64,000 nt of DNA, taken from Vibrio sp. RE88 (GTDB lineage Bacteria > Pseudomonadota > Gammaproteobacteria > Enterobacterales > Vibrionaceae). The position numbers were made by a program, and so were the translations under genes. The first letter of the stretch is position 1, and each line of letters starts with the position of its first letter. Of this stretch, positions 15,301 to 23,294 are shown piece after piece. Location: positions 186,001 through 250,000 of the forward strand of contig NZ_VTYQ01000008.1 of NCBI RefSeq assembly GCF_013113835.1. The letters are read 5' to 3'. The notes below the pieces were generated by a model. The model was not told the origin of the DNA. It did no database searches and saw nothing but the letters and a program-made list of their open reading frames with translations.

Positions 15301-16608
15301 TTAGATCAGCAGACCACCGAAAGTGAAGCCTAATGCAACGGCTGATGCAATGGTCACCACACCTGGGATGAAGAATGGGTGGTTAAATACGTAGCTACCG
15401 ATGCGAGTGGAACCTGTATCATCCATTTCTACTGCAGCAAGCAGCGTTGGGTAAGTCGGTAGAACGAACAGAGCGCTCACTGCAGCGAAAGATGCGACTG
15501 CCGTTAGGGGAGCAACACCAATCGCTAGAGCTGCTGGCATCAGAGCAACCGTGGTTGCGCCTTGTGAGTAAAGCAACATAGAGGCAAAAAACAGAACCAT
15601 GGCCAACATCCATGGGTAATCAGCCAGCAACGCACCTGCGACTTCTTTAATGCCATCCACGTGTGCATTGACGAAGGTTGAACCTAACCAAGCCACACCT
15701 AGAACACATACACAAGCGGTCATGCCAGAGCGGAAAGTCGAGGCGTTAGGAATCTTTGAAGCGTCAATCTTAGTGAATAGAACGATAGCTGCTGCCGCTG
15801 CCAGCATCACTGTCATAATGGCTTCGTTACGGCCAAGGGCTGGGTCAACAATCAGACCTACTGATTTAGAGATGGCCGCCGCGTAGCAAACCACGAAGCC
15901 AATTGCCGCAAGGAAGATGTATGTGGCAGTTTTTGCCGTCGGCAGAATGTCGCGCTGCTTTTCCGTTGCGAGTTTGATCAGGCCTTTCTCTAAACGCTCT
16001 TGATAAACAGGATCGTCTTTCAGTTCACTGCCCATAAAGTTAGCGACAAAAGCGCCAATCATACAAGCGATGAAGGTAGTTGGGATGCACACCGCAAGCA
16101 GTGTCAGGTAGTCAACACCCATCGGTGCCAGCATCGCAGCGAATGCCACAACCGCCGCTGAGATAGGTGAAGCGGTAATCGCGATTTGCGATGCGACCAC
16201 AGCAATGGAGAGAGGGCGAGATGGACGAACGCCTTGACCTTTTGCAACCTCTGCAATGACCGGTAGCGTTGAAAATGCCGTGTGACCCGTACCCGCCATT
16301 AATGTCATAAGGAAAGTGACGATAGGCGCATAAAAGGTGATGCGCTCAGGGTTCTTGCGCAAGAAGTTTTCTGCCAGTTGTACTAACCAATCCATACCAC
16401 CGGCAACTTGCATTGCAGCAATCGCTGTGATGACCGACATGATGATCAGGATAACATCAACAGGAATGTATGCCTGACTGGTCGGTACGCCAAGAATTAA
16501 TGACAATGCGATAACGCCAGCACCGCCTGCAAAGCCGATGCCAATCCCGCCGATTCTCGCTCCTAAAAAGATAAAGAGCAGAACGACTAACAGTTCGACC
16601 GCTACCAT
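15301..16608 (-). CDS. dcuA: Anaerobic C4-dicarboxylate transporter, DcuA/DcuB family
   Basis: A 435-residue Dcu carrier with 10-12 hydrophobic segments that exchanges aspartate or fumarate for succinate. Family hallmarks: MVAVELLVVLLFIFLGARIGG at the start, AGTGHTAFSTLPVIAEVAKGQGVRP, AITASPISAAVV and the C-terminal VASFAAVSALFVLPTYPTL followed by DDTGSTRIG and FNHPFFIPG. Its sequence is closer to E. coli DcuA than DcuB. It sits downstream of aspA, the usual partner, separated by a terminator that would lower or uncouple its expression. AGGTATCTATT precedes the ATG. Confidence 0.95.
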   Translation of the reverse strand: MVAVELLVVLLFIFLGARIGGIGIGFAGGAGVIALSLILGVPTSQAYIPVDVILIIMSVITAIAAMQVAGGMDWLVQLAENFLRKNPERITFYAPIVTFLMTLMAGTGHTAFSTLPVIAEVAKGQGVRPSRPLSIAVVASQIAITASPISAAVVAFAAMLAPMGVDYLTLLAVCIPTTFIACMIGAFVANFMGSELKDDPVYQERLEKGLIKLATEKQRDILPTAKTATYIFLAAIGFVVCYAAAISKSVGLIVDPALGRNEAIMTVMLAAAAAIVLFTKIDASKIPNASTFRSGMTACVCVLGVAWLGSTFVNAHVDGIKEVAGALLADYPWMLAMVLFFASMLLYSQGATTVALMPAALAIGVAPLTAVASFAAVSALFVLPTYPTLLAAVEMDDTGSTRIGSYVFNHPFFIPGVVTIASAVALGFTFGGLLI

Positions 16609-16640
16609 AATAGATACCTCATATTGTTAACTTAAATTCG

Positions 16641-16728
16641 ATTATCTAAACACTCAGTGTCTAAACGTTTAGATAATGGAAGGAGGGAGCCACTGAACGG
16701 GTTAACCCTGATAAAGTTGTGGTTAACC
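16641..16728. promoter_or_regulatory. Operator-like repeats in the aspA-dcuA intergenic region
   Basis: TCTAAAC occurs at 16645 and 16660 and its complement GTTTAGA at 16667. The outer copies build a perfect 11-bp inverted repeat (16641-16651 with 16667-16677). GGTTAACC, itself a palindrome, occurs at 16700-16707 and 16721-16728, exactly 21 bp apart. These sites lie upstream of dcuA. I cannot name the regulator. Confidence 0.45.
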
Positions 16729-16740
16729 GTATTAGTGCCT

Positions 16741-16763
16741 AAAAAAGGGCCCTGTTGGGCCCT
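16741..16763 (-). terminator. Terminator between aspA and dcuA
   Basis: Perfect 7-bp GC-rich stem AGGGCCC/GGGCCCT with a TGTT loop. On the minus strand it is followed by TTTTTTAG. It lies 15 bp past the aspA stop. Confidence 0.88.
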
Positions 16764-16777
16764 CCTTGGTAGCAATC

Positions 16778-18229
16778 TTATTCGTAGCGTTTCGCTTTAT
16801 ACTTAGGATGCATAAAGTTTTCAACGTTCAAGATGTCGTCCAGCTCTTCTTCGGTTAGTAAGCCACGCTCCAGCACTACTTCACGGACGCTCTTACCCGT
16901 TTCCGCACAGATCTTACCGACGATGTCACCTTCGTGGTGGCCAATGTATGGGTTCAGATAAGTCACGATACCGATTGAGTTGTAAACGTAGCCTTCACAG
17001 ATCTCTTTGTTGACCGTGATGCCATCGATACATTTATCACGCAGGTTGACACATGCGTTAGATAGTAGAGAAATAGACTCGAACATGCTTTGCGCGATGA
17101 CAGGTTCCATCACGTTTAGCTGTAGCTGACCACCTTCTGCGGCAAATGAGATGGTGTTGTCATTACCTAGTACTTTGAAACAGACTTGGTTGACCACTTC
17201 TGGCACCACAGGGTTAACCTTAGCTGGCATGATAGAAGAGCCTGCTTGCAGCTCTGGGAGGTTTAGTTCGTTTAGACCTGAACGTGGGCCAGAAGATAGC
17301 AGGCGCAGGTCATTACAGATCTTAGATAGTTTGACCGCCAAACGCTTCAGCGCGCCATGTGTCATTACATAAGCACCACAGTCTGAAGTTGCTTCAATCA
17401 GATCTTCTGCTGGGACTACGTCTAGGCCAGTCACGTCAGCTAAGTGTTTCACCGCCAGTTTCTGATAGCCTTCAGCCGCGTTCAAACCAGTACCGATCGC
17501 AGTGGCACCTAAGTTGATTTCCAGCAGTAGCTTTGAAGTGTACTCAAGGGCACGGATTTCTTCATTCAGAGTCACCGCCCACGCGTGGAACTCTTGACCT
17601 ACGGTCATTGGTACCGCGTCTTGAAGCTGAGTACGACCCATTTTAAGCACGTCTTTGAACTCTTGGCTCTTAAGCTCAAATGCCCCTTTCAGGTATTCAA
17701 TCGCTTCAATCAGAGTGTGAACACTGTTGTAAACGGCGATACGGAAACCCGTTGGGTAAGCACAGTTAGTCGACTGGCTCTTATTAACGTGGTCATTTGG
17801 GTTAACGAATTCGTACTGGCCTTTTTCCTTGCCCATCAGCTCAAGTGCGACGTTGGCGATCACTTCGTTGGTGTTCATGTTGACTGATGTGCCTGCACCG
17901 CCTTGGAAGACGTCTGAAGGGAACTGATCCATGCACTTACCTGTTTCAAGGATCAAATCACACGCTTCAACCACGTATTTAGCTACATCTTTAGGAATAA
18001 CGCCTAACTCTTTGTTTGCTAACGCCGCGGCTTTCTTGGTCATAACCATGCCACGGACAAATTCAGGTACGTCTGAAATCGTAACATTAGAGATATTGAA
18101 GTTTTCGATAGCGCGTAGCGTGTGGATGCCGTAGTAAGCATCGGCAGGAACGTGGCGTTCGCCAAGTAGGTCTTCTTCGATACGAGTGGCTGCAGCTGCA
18201 GTGCTTGGAGTATCAGTTAGGGTAGCCAT
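16778..18229 (-). CDS. aspA: Aspartate ammonia-lyase (aspartase)
   Basis: A 483-residue fumarase/aspartase-superfamily enzyme that reversibly converts aspartate to fumarate and ammonia. The superfamily signature GSSIMPAKVNP is present. Also visible are the N-terminal EEDLLGERHVPADAYYGIHT, FQGGAGTSVNMNTNEV, the substrate region NKSQSTNCAYP and MGRTQLQDAVP. The ATG at 18227-18229 is preferred over the GTG immediately before it, since AGGATCC lies upstream. It is paired with dcuA downstream, giving a complete route for anaerobic fumarate supply. The first 15 residues are Thr/Ala-rich and extend beyond the E. coli start. Confidence 0.97.
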   Translation of the reverse strand: MATLTDTPSTAAAATRIEEDLLGERHVPADAYYGIHTLRAIENFNISNVTISDVPEFVRGMVMTKKAAALANKELGVIPKDVAKYVVEACDLILETGKCMDQFPSDVFQGGAGTSVNMNTNEVIANVALELMGKEKGQYEFVNPNDHVNKSQSTNCAYPTGFRIAVYNSVHTLIEAIEYLKGAFELKSQEFKDVLKMGRTQLQDAVPMTVGQEFHAWAVTLNEEIRALEYTSKLLLEINLGATAIGTGLNAAEGYQKLAVKHLADVTGLDVVPAEDLIEATSDCGAYVMTHGALKRLAVKLSKICNDLRLLSSGPRSGLNELNLPELQAGSSIMPAKVNPVVPEVVNQVCFKVLGNDNTISFAAEGGQLQLNVMEPVIAQSMFESISLLSNACVNLRDKCIDGITVNKEICEGYVYNSIGIVTYLNPYIGHHEGDIVGKICAETGKSVREVVLERGLLTEEELDDILNVENFMHPKYKAKRYE

Positions 18230-18548
18230 CACAGGATCCTTAGATAATTATTCTGATGATAAAGTAAAATGCTAGCCATTCTGCAGTGTAAGAATCCTTT
18301 CGTCAGAATTTTTGGCTGTAAAATCCGTCCTGACTTATGGGGCTCATGATACTGTACCCAGCGGATAAAAATAGTAGCTTGATCACCTTTTTTGCTTTTG
18401 TTTAGTTAAACTTTTGCAAGATATGAACAGGGTATTAATAACCACAAAGTAGTAGTGGTTTATTGAGGTTTCTATCACTCTTTTTTACAGCTTTAATTTG
18501 AGCTTGAATCAGCTTTGGGCTTACACTGGGCGTAACAAAGGAGGGCGT
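18230..18548. other. Divergent promoter region aspA/fxsA
   Basis: A 319-bp intergenic region serving two divergent genes. It is AT-rich with TTGATCACC at 18379 and several poly-T runs. No complete FNR or CRP site was recognised by eye, although CRP/FNR control of aspA is usual in related bacteria. Confidence 0.4.
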
Positions 18549-19061
18549 GTGTTTCCTATCTTATTATTGATGTTTATTTTCGTTCCTATTATTGAAATAG
18601 GCCTGTTTATTTCGGTCGGCGGTTACTTAGGATTGTGGCCGACGATCGCATTGGTACTGATCACCGCGTTTGTCGGTGCGTCTTTAGTACGCAGCCAAGG
18701 CTTGCAGACCTTGATGTCAGTGCAAAATCGCTTGCAGCAAGGTGAGCTGCCTGCTCAACAAATTCTTGAAGGTGTGATGCTAGCGGTCTCAGGGGTACTA
18801 CTGCTGACACCGGGCTTTATGACCGACGCTCTCGGTATGTTGGTGCTATTACCGGCACCACGCGCTGCGATGGCAAAATACCTTATGAGTAAGATGACGG
18901 TGCAGTCTGTCGGTGGTGGCTTTCAAGGCGGCTTCGGTTCTGGAAACTTCCAACAAGGTCCTTTTGATCAAGACCCGTTTAATCAACAACCTAAAGACGG
19001 CAATACGTTTGAAGGGGAATATGAGCGTAAGGATGGAGACGATAATAATCGCCTCAATTAA
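18549..19061 (+). CDS. fxsA: FxsA family membrane protein
   Basis: A 170-residue inner-membrane protein of the FxsA family (overproduction in E. coli suppresses F-plasmid exclusion of phage T7; its normal role is unclear). Hydrophobic helices occur at about residues 1-20, 25-45 and 75-100, with the family pattern FIFVPIIEIGLFI and LLLTPGFMTDALGMLVLLP. The C-terminal tail is Gly/Gln/Asp-rich and hydrophilic. I chose GTG at 18549 because AAAGGAGGG lies just upstream and the family starts MFPILLL-like; an upstream TTG would add 17 residues unlike the family. The location beside aspA is conserved in enterics. Confidence 0.92.
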   Translation: MFPILLLMFIFVPIIEIGLFISVGGYLGLWPTIALVLITAFVGASLVRSQGLQTLMSVQNRLQQGELPAQQILEGVMLAVSGVLLLTPGFMTDALGMLVLLPAPRAAMAKYLMSKMTVQSVGGGFQGGFGSGNFQQGPFDQDPFNQQPKDGNTFEGEYERKDGDDNNRLN

Positions 19062-19409
19062 CGGACAAAACCTCGCGAACACTTGATAATTAAAGGCGCA
19101 ATCACAGCGCCTTTATTTGTATTTGCCTCTAGAGCTTTAATTCTATTTATGAGCAAAAGCTAAACTAAATCAGCGATCTATTCTCATTTGTGCAACAAAC
19201 GTTTCACCTTATGTTTAAACTTTGAAGTCTCTTCAAATATTCAGCATATCTATGAGATCGAAATCTCACTGTCACTGAATGTTGTTTTTAGTTTCATGAA
19301 AAAGATAAACACTTGTCGTGCTTTATAAGTCTTTTCTCAATAGAAAAGGTGATTTGGAACACGCTTTCTCAACCCTATACAACACGGAAAGCGATGCAAG
19401 GTGGACAGA
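19062..19409. other. Upstream region of the secreted nuclease gene
   Basis: This 348-bp stretch starts with the fxsA terminator. It contains two small inverted repeats, TTTGAAG-TCT-CTTCAAA (19221-19237) and TGAGAT-N4-ATCTCA (19253-19268). A single Pho-box-like half CTGTCAC follows at 19269-19275. V. cholerae xds is known to be influenced by PhoB, so the last motif is worth noting, but a second half-site is not convincing. Confidence 0.35.
19091..19118 (+). terminator. Rho-independent terminator of fxsA
   Basis: Stem TAAAGGCGC (19091-19099)/GCGCCTTTA (19107-19115) followed by TTTG, 30 bp past the fxsA stop. Confidence 0.75.
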
Positions 19410-22007
19410 ATGAAACAAAAACTAACCCCAACCTTACTTGCAGCAGTGGTCGCAAGTGCTCTCTCCGCTCCAGCCATGGCGGATATCGTAATTTCTCAGT
19501 ACGTTGAAGGTAGCAGTAACAATAAAGCTATTGAGATTGCCAACACTGGCGATTCAGCAGTGACGCTGGATGGCTATGAGCTAGCGAAATCGACCAACGG
19601 CGGCGGTGAGTGGGGCAGCAAACTGGCTCTAGATGGCCGAGTACTGGAAGCGCAAAGCGTTCTGGTTGTTGCACACACAAGTTCAAGTGATGAAATCAAA
19701 GCAGTAAGCGACATTCTAAATGGTTCAGTAATCGGATTTAATGGTAATGATCCGGTTGCGCTACTTAAAGACGGCAATGTACATGACGTATTGGGTAACA
19801 TGGGTGGCTCAGATTTCGCAAAAGATGTCACTCTAGTACGCAATGTTGATGCGATGACGCCTTCTTCTACTTACGACGCTTCTCAATGGTCATCGCTGGC
19901 AAAAGACAGCATCGAAGGTCTAGGTGTACTGGATGGCGGTGAGACACCAGAGCCGTTCGCTTGTACTCAAGACGGTGCTGAACCTGTCTTTACATCGATT
20001 CAAGAAATTCAAGGTGAAGGTGATACGTCTCCATTCATCAATGGCTATCCATACATCACAGATGAAGATTTCTTCGTCAAAGGAGTGGTTAGTGCAGTGA
20101 CCACAGGCCTAACAAAGGGCTTTTATCTACAAGCACTGGAAGATGACTACAACCCGAAAACATCGGAAGGTTTGTTCGTCCACACTAACCAATCAAGCTC
20201 TGATCTTCAGCCTGGCGATGTGGTTTGTGTGAAAGGTAAAGTTCAAGAGAACTACAACCTGACGCAACTTAAAGCGGAAAATAACAACTGGGTTAAGCAA
20301 GGTGAGCAATCTGCTCCAGTAGCGACGGCGATTGAAGTGATGGCGGATGACGCTAACTTCGATCAGACGCTAGAGCGCTATGAAGGTATGTTGGTTAAGA
20401 CGACTGAAGCGCTGGATATGCGCGTGACTCGCACCTTTGGTTACGATTACGCATCGCGTCGTAACAACATGGTTGTTGCTCAGGGCCGCATCAACATGCA
20501 CCCTAACCAGAACTTTGCAGCAGGTTCTGACGAAGCGAAACAGCAGAGCACTGAAAACGCAGAGCGTCGCCTGTTCATTGAGTCTGATGCAAACGCAGCT
20601 AACGGCACGGTTCCTTACTACCCAGACTTTGGCCGTACTGACGCTGACCAGAATGGTTCCACAGAAGACTACATCCGCATCGACGATACCATCGTTGGCC
20701 TAGAAGGTGTTCTAAGCTACAGCTACGGTGACTACCGTCTGATTGCCACCAACACGCTAACTAACGACAACTTCGTCCGTAACGATCCTCGTACTGAAGG
20801 CATCGATATGGAAGAAGGCGATCTTCGTATCGCGACATTTAACGTACTTAACTACTTCAACTCTCCATTTGGTGGTGACGCTAACCAGCACGGCGACAAC
20901 CGTGGTGCAGACAGCTTTGAAGAGTTCGAAGTTCAACAGGCGAAAATTGTTAACGCTATTCTACGCCTTGACGCCGATATCATTGGTTTGATGGAAATCG
21001 AAAACAATGGCTTTGGTGACAGTGGCGCTATTCGCCAGCTTGTTGAGCAGCTAAACCAGCGTATCGATAAGAAGAAAGACCGTTACGACTTCGTTACCGT
21101 TGACAGCAATGGCGATAAAGTGACGGATGAGAACGACTCAATTGGTACTGACGTTATCACCACAGGCGTTATCTACCGTTCTAAAGTGGCGAAGCTGAAA
21201 GAAGTACGCGTAATCGAGATGCCAAGTCAGCAAGCGCCTGAAGTGCTAGATGACGACGGTAAAGTGATCGAAGATGGTAAGAACTACCAACGTAACTCAC
21301 TGGCGCCAACGTTCAAGATCAAAGGCACCAATGAGAAGATCACGGTTGCGATCAACCACTTCAAATCGAAAGGTTCTAAATGTTGGGAAGACGCAGCACC
21401 CGTAGACCAAGGTGGTCAGGGCGGTGTCGATGCTGACCAACAAGGTTCTTGTGAAAACTTCCGTGTTGCTGCGGCGGTTGCACTGGGCGATGCGCTGAAA
21501 GACATCAAAGGTCATAAAGTGATTCTTGGTGATTTGAACTCTTACGGCATGGAAGATCCAATGCTGGTTCTGACAGATTACAGCGAAGAGAAATACGGTA
21601 AGCAGATCAAAGCGGCACGTAATACCTTCATTGGTGACACAGAGCAGTTTGGTGACAACGGTGCGGTGATTACTGAGGGGTATAACTACATCAATGCTGT
21701 TGCGATGAAGCACCCAAATAGCTGGAGCTACTCGTACAATGATGAAGTGGGCGCGCTAGACCACCTACTAATCAGCCCAAGTCTGAAGAAGCACTTTGTG
21801 GATGCGACAGATTGGCATATCAATGGCGGCGAATCGACGCTATTTGATTATAACGATGAGTACAAAGGTGACTTGCCGAAGTACAACGACCATTTCCGCT
21901 CTTCTGACCACGATCCAGCAGTCCTAGAACTGAACATGGCAGGTTCGTTCGGTTTTGGTGCGCTAGTGTCGCTATTTGGCCTAGCACTATGGCGTCGTCG
22001 TAAGTAA
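19410..22007 (+). CDS. xds: ExeM/NucH family extracellular endonuclease (Xds-like) with GlyGly-CTERM tail
   Basis: An 865-residue secreted nuclease. Order of parts: signal peptide (1-18, cleaved after AMA); lamin-tail-like domain (about 20-140, DIVISQYVEGSSNNKAIEI); OB-like segment with two cysteines (CTQDG...GDVVCVKGKVQ, about 185-290); endonuclease/exonuclease/phosphatase domain (about 470-840) with TFNVLNYF, the metal-binding Glu of LMEIENNG, INHFKSKGS, ILGDLNSYG and SSDHDPAVL; and a C-terminal GSFGFGALVSLFGLALWRRRK, a GlyGly-CTERM sorting signal. It degrades extracellular DNA for nutrient use and NET escape in V. cholerae. I chose ATG 19410, with AAGGTGG upstream, rather than GTG 19401. 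Confidence 0.93.
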   Translation: MKQKLTPTLLAAVVASALSAPAMADIVISQYVEGSSNNKAIEIANTGDSAVTLDGYELAKSTNGGGEWGSKLALDGRVLEAQSVLVVAHTSSSDEIKAVSDILNGSVIGFNGNDPVALLKDGNVHDVLGNMGGSDFAKDVTLVRNVDAMTPSSTYDASQWSSLAKDSIEGLGVLDGGETPEPFACTQDGAEPVFTSIQEIQGEGDTSPFINGYPYITDEDFFVKGVVSAVTTGLTKGFYLQALEDDYNPKTSEGLFVHTNQSSSDLQPGDVVCVKGKVQENYNLTQLKAENNNWVKQGEQSAPVATAIEVMADDANFDQTLERYEGMLVKTTEALDMRVTRTFGYDYASRRNNMVVAQGRINMHPNQNFAAGSDEAKQQSTENAERRLFIESDANAANGTVPYYPDFGRTDADQNGSTEDYIRIDDTIVGLEGVLSYSYGDYRLIATNTLTNDNFVRNDPRTEGIDMEEGDLRIATFNVLNYFNSPFGGDANQHGDNRGADSFEEFEVQQAKIVNAILRLDADIIGLMEIENNGFGDSGAIRQLVEQLNQRIDKKKDRYDFVTVDSNGDKVTDENDSIGTDVITTGVIYRSKVAKLKEVRVIEMPSQQAPEVLDDDGKVIEDGKNYQRNSLAPTFKIKGTNEKITVAINHFKSKGSKCWEDAAPVDQGGQGGVDADQQGSCENFRVAAAVALGDALKDIKGHKVILGDLNSYGMEDPMLVLTDYSEEKYGKQIKAARNTFIGDTEQFGDNGAVITEGYNYINAVAMKHPNSWSYSYNDEVGALDHLLISPSLKKHFVDATDWHINGGESTLFDYNDEYKGDLPKYNDHFRSSDHDPAVLELNMAGSFGFGALVSLFGLALWRRRK

Positions 22008-22031
22008 GCCAATCTTTTATAGAGACCAAGT

Positions 22032-22063
22032 AAAAACCGCCACATTCAGTGGCGGTTTTTTTA
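22032..22063. terminator. Bidirectional terminator between xds and the lipoprotein gene
   Basis: Perfect 12-bp stem AAAAACCGCCAC/GTGGCGGTTTTT with an ATTCA loop. T runs follow on both strands, between two convergent genes. Its right edge touches the stop codon of the minus-strand gene. Confidence 0.92.
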
Positions 22064-22438
22064 TTCGTATAGGTCCGTTGGAACTTCGGTCTCACAACGT
22101 GCTAGATCATAATCACGAGTGGTACCGCTATTGCCGCGGAATTGCATTCTTACAATCATCCCACGTTCGACATACCAACGTAATTCTTCACAAGAGTATC
22201 GGTAGCTTAACTCGATAATGTGGGCAGTCGCCCAGCGAGAGTTACCTGGTAAGCTCGCCGAGTAGTAGATCACACCGTGATCTGTGACTCTTAAGTCTTT
22301 GATATCACTAAGATATTCTTTTGCTGTATTAATTGTTTCTTGATCAGCGGTTGGCTGAAGTTCTTCTAGGCTTTTCGTTTTACAAGCGCTCAAAGCTAAC
22401 GCTGAAAGGCACGCCACTGCGATGTGTTTTAGTTTCAT
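22061..22438 (-). CDS. Small lipoprotein of unknown function
   Basis: A 125-residue protein beginning MKLKHIAVACLSALALSAC, a type II signal peptide with the lipobox LSAC (Cys19). Asp is not at +2 (Lys instead), which favours outer-membrane sorting. The mature part has two further cysteines (YSCEEL and ARCETE) that may form a disulfide. I recognise no domain. I chose the ATG at 22436-22438, with GAGAAC upstream, rather than a start 33 bp earlier. It is convergent with xds and shares its terminator. Confidence 0.75.
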   Translation of the reverse strand: MKLKHIAVACLSALALSACKTKSLEELQPTADQETINTAKEYLSDIKDLRVTDHGVIYYSASLPGNSRWATAHIIELSYRYSCEELRWYVERGMIVRMQFRGNSGTTRDYDLARCETEVPTDLYE

Positions 22439-22861
22439 TATTGTTCTCGGTTGATATGAAATTAAGGACAAACCTTAAGGAAGAGTGGATTCTATTTATA
22501 AGTCATATCAATGTGTAGTGATAATTTTATAAAACTAAAATAAGTGTGAACTGAGATACTTCCATTCCCTGCCTAAAGCATCTGTTTGATAAAAACAAAG
22601 CTTCTATTGCGCTTTGAGTTTTTACCTAGCCCAACTATCTCCCGTCTTATATTCATTTTTACTAATTTAACTAACTGAAACCAAAGTGCTATTTACTCGA
22701 TTGCATTGTGATTTATGTCATATCTATGAATTAATAAGTTGAGCTTATATAAGTATTGATTAGTATCTGTGCTCTTTTATAAATTTCTCATATGATTCGT
22801 TGGATTGCGAAGGGCGGTAGCGTATCCAGTTACCGCGTTAAAGACTGAAATTTAATCAATT
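22439..22861. other. AT-rich intergenic region at the left edge of the toxin island
   Basis: About 420 bp with divergent promoters and no gene recognised. A hairpin GCGGTA (22814-22819)/TACCGC (22831-22836) lies 25-50 bp before the plus-strand gene. No tRNA fragment or attachment-like direct repeat was seen. Confidence 0.4.
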
Positions 22862-23224
22862 ATGACTAAAAAATACTATGTCTTCGCAGTGGTTTCACTT
22901 GTTTCCATTGCTGGCGCTTTATACGCAATGTTTTCAGGGCAGATAGCTCAGCCAATCGCTGATGAGGTGACGACTTTGGATGACAGCCGCGAATCGTTAC
23001 CCCAAATAAAACTGAGTGAAGATGCGAATTTCCCTTCACCAGTAATTCAGCTTCAACAAACTATTGCTCATGGCCTAGTTGAAGTGGAGAAAGCGCAACT
23101 TCCGCTCCTTCGTGGAGACCTAGCGGAATTTTCACAAAGCAATATCCAAGAACAATATCAGCTCCCCGCAGAGCTTGAGAATCTGCAACTGAGGCTGAAA
23201 AGACTGCAATCCATCAGTCAATAA
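22862..23224 (+). CDS. Small membrane-anchored protein upstream of the RHS toxin
   Basis: A 120-residue protein. Residues 5-24 (YYVFAVVSLVSIAGALYAMF) are a hydrophobic anchor or signal. The rest is hydrophilic and probably helical at the C-terminus (QLPAELENLQLRLKRLQSI, with Leu heptads). I do not recognise a family. It ends 70 bp before the giant toxin gene on the same strand, so the two are probably co-transcribed. An accessory role in export or assembly of the toxin is a guess from position. There is no strong ribosome binding site before the ATG (TTTAATCAATT). Confidence 0.65.
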   Translation: MTKKYYVFAVVSLVSIAGALYAMFSGQIAQPIADEVTTLDDSRESLPQIKLSEDANFPSPVIQLQQTIAHGLVEVEKAQLPLLRGDLAEFSQSNIQEQYQLPAELENLQLRLKRLQSISQ

Positions 23225-23294
23225 TCAATTCGCGACCTGAACTTTCAGAGTAACAAGCGGAATCCAATTAAGAATATAAACGGCAGTGGCTTAT

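Noticed and set aside
23286..23294. GTG start for the RHS toxin as the preferred start
   Set aside because: It cannot be excluded, but the ATG at 23295 gives a standard Met-Lys signal peptide; neither has a strong ribosome binding site.
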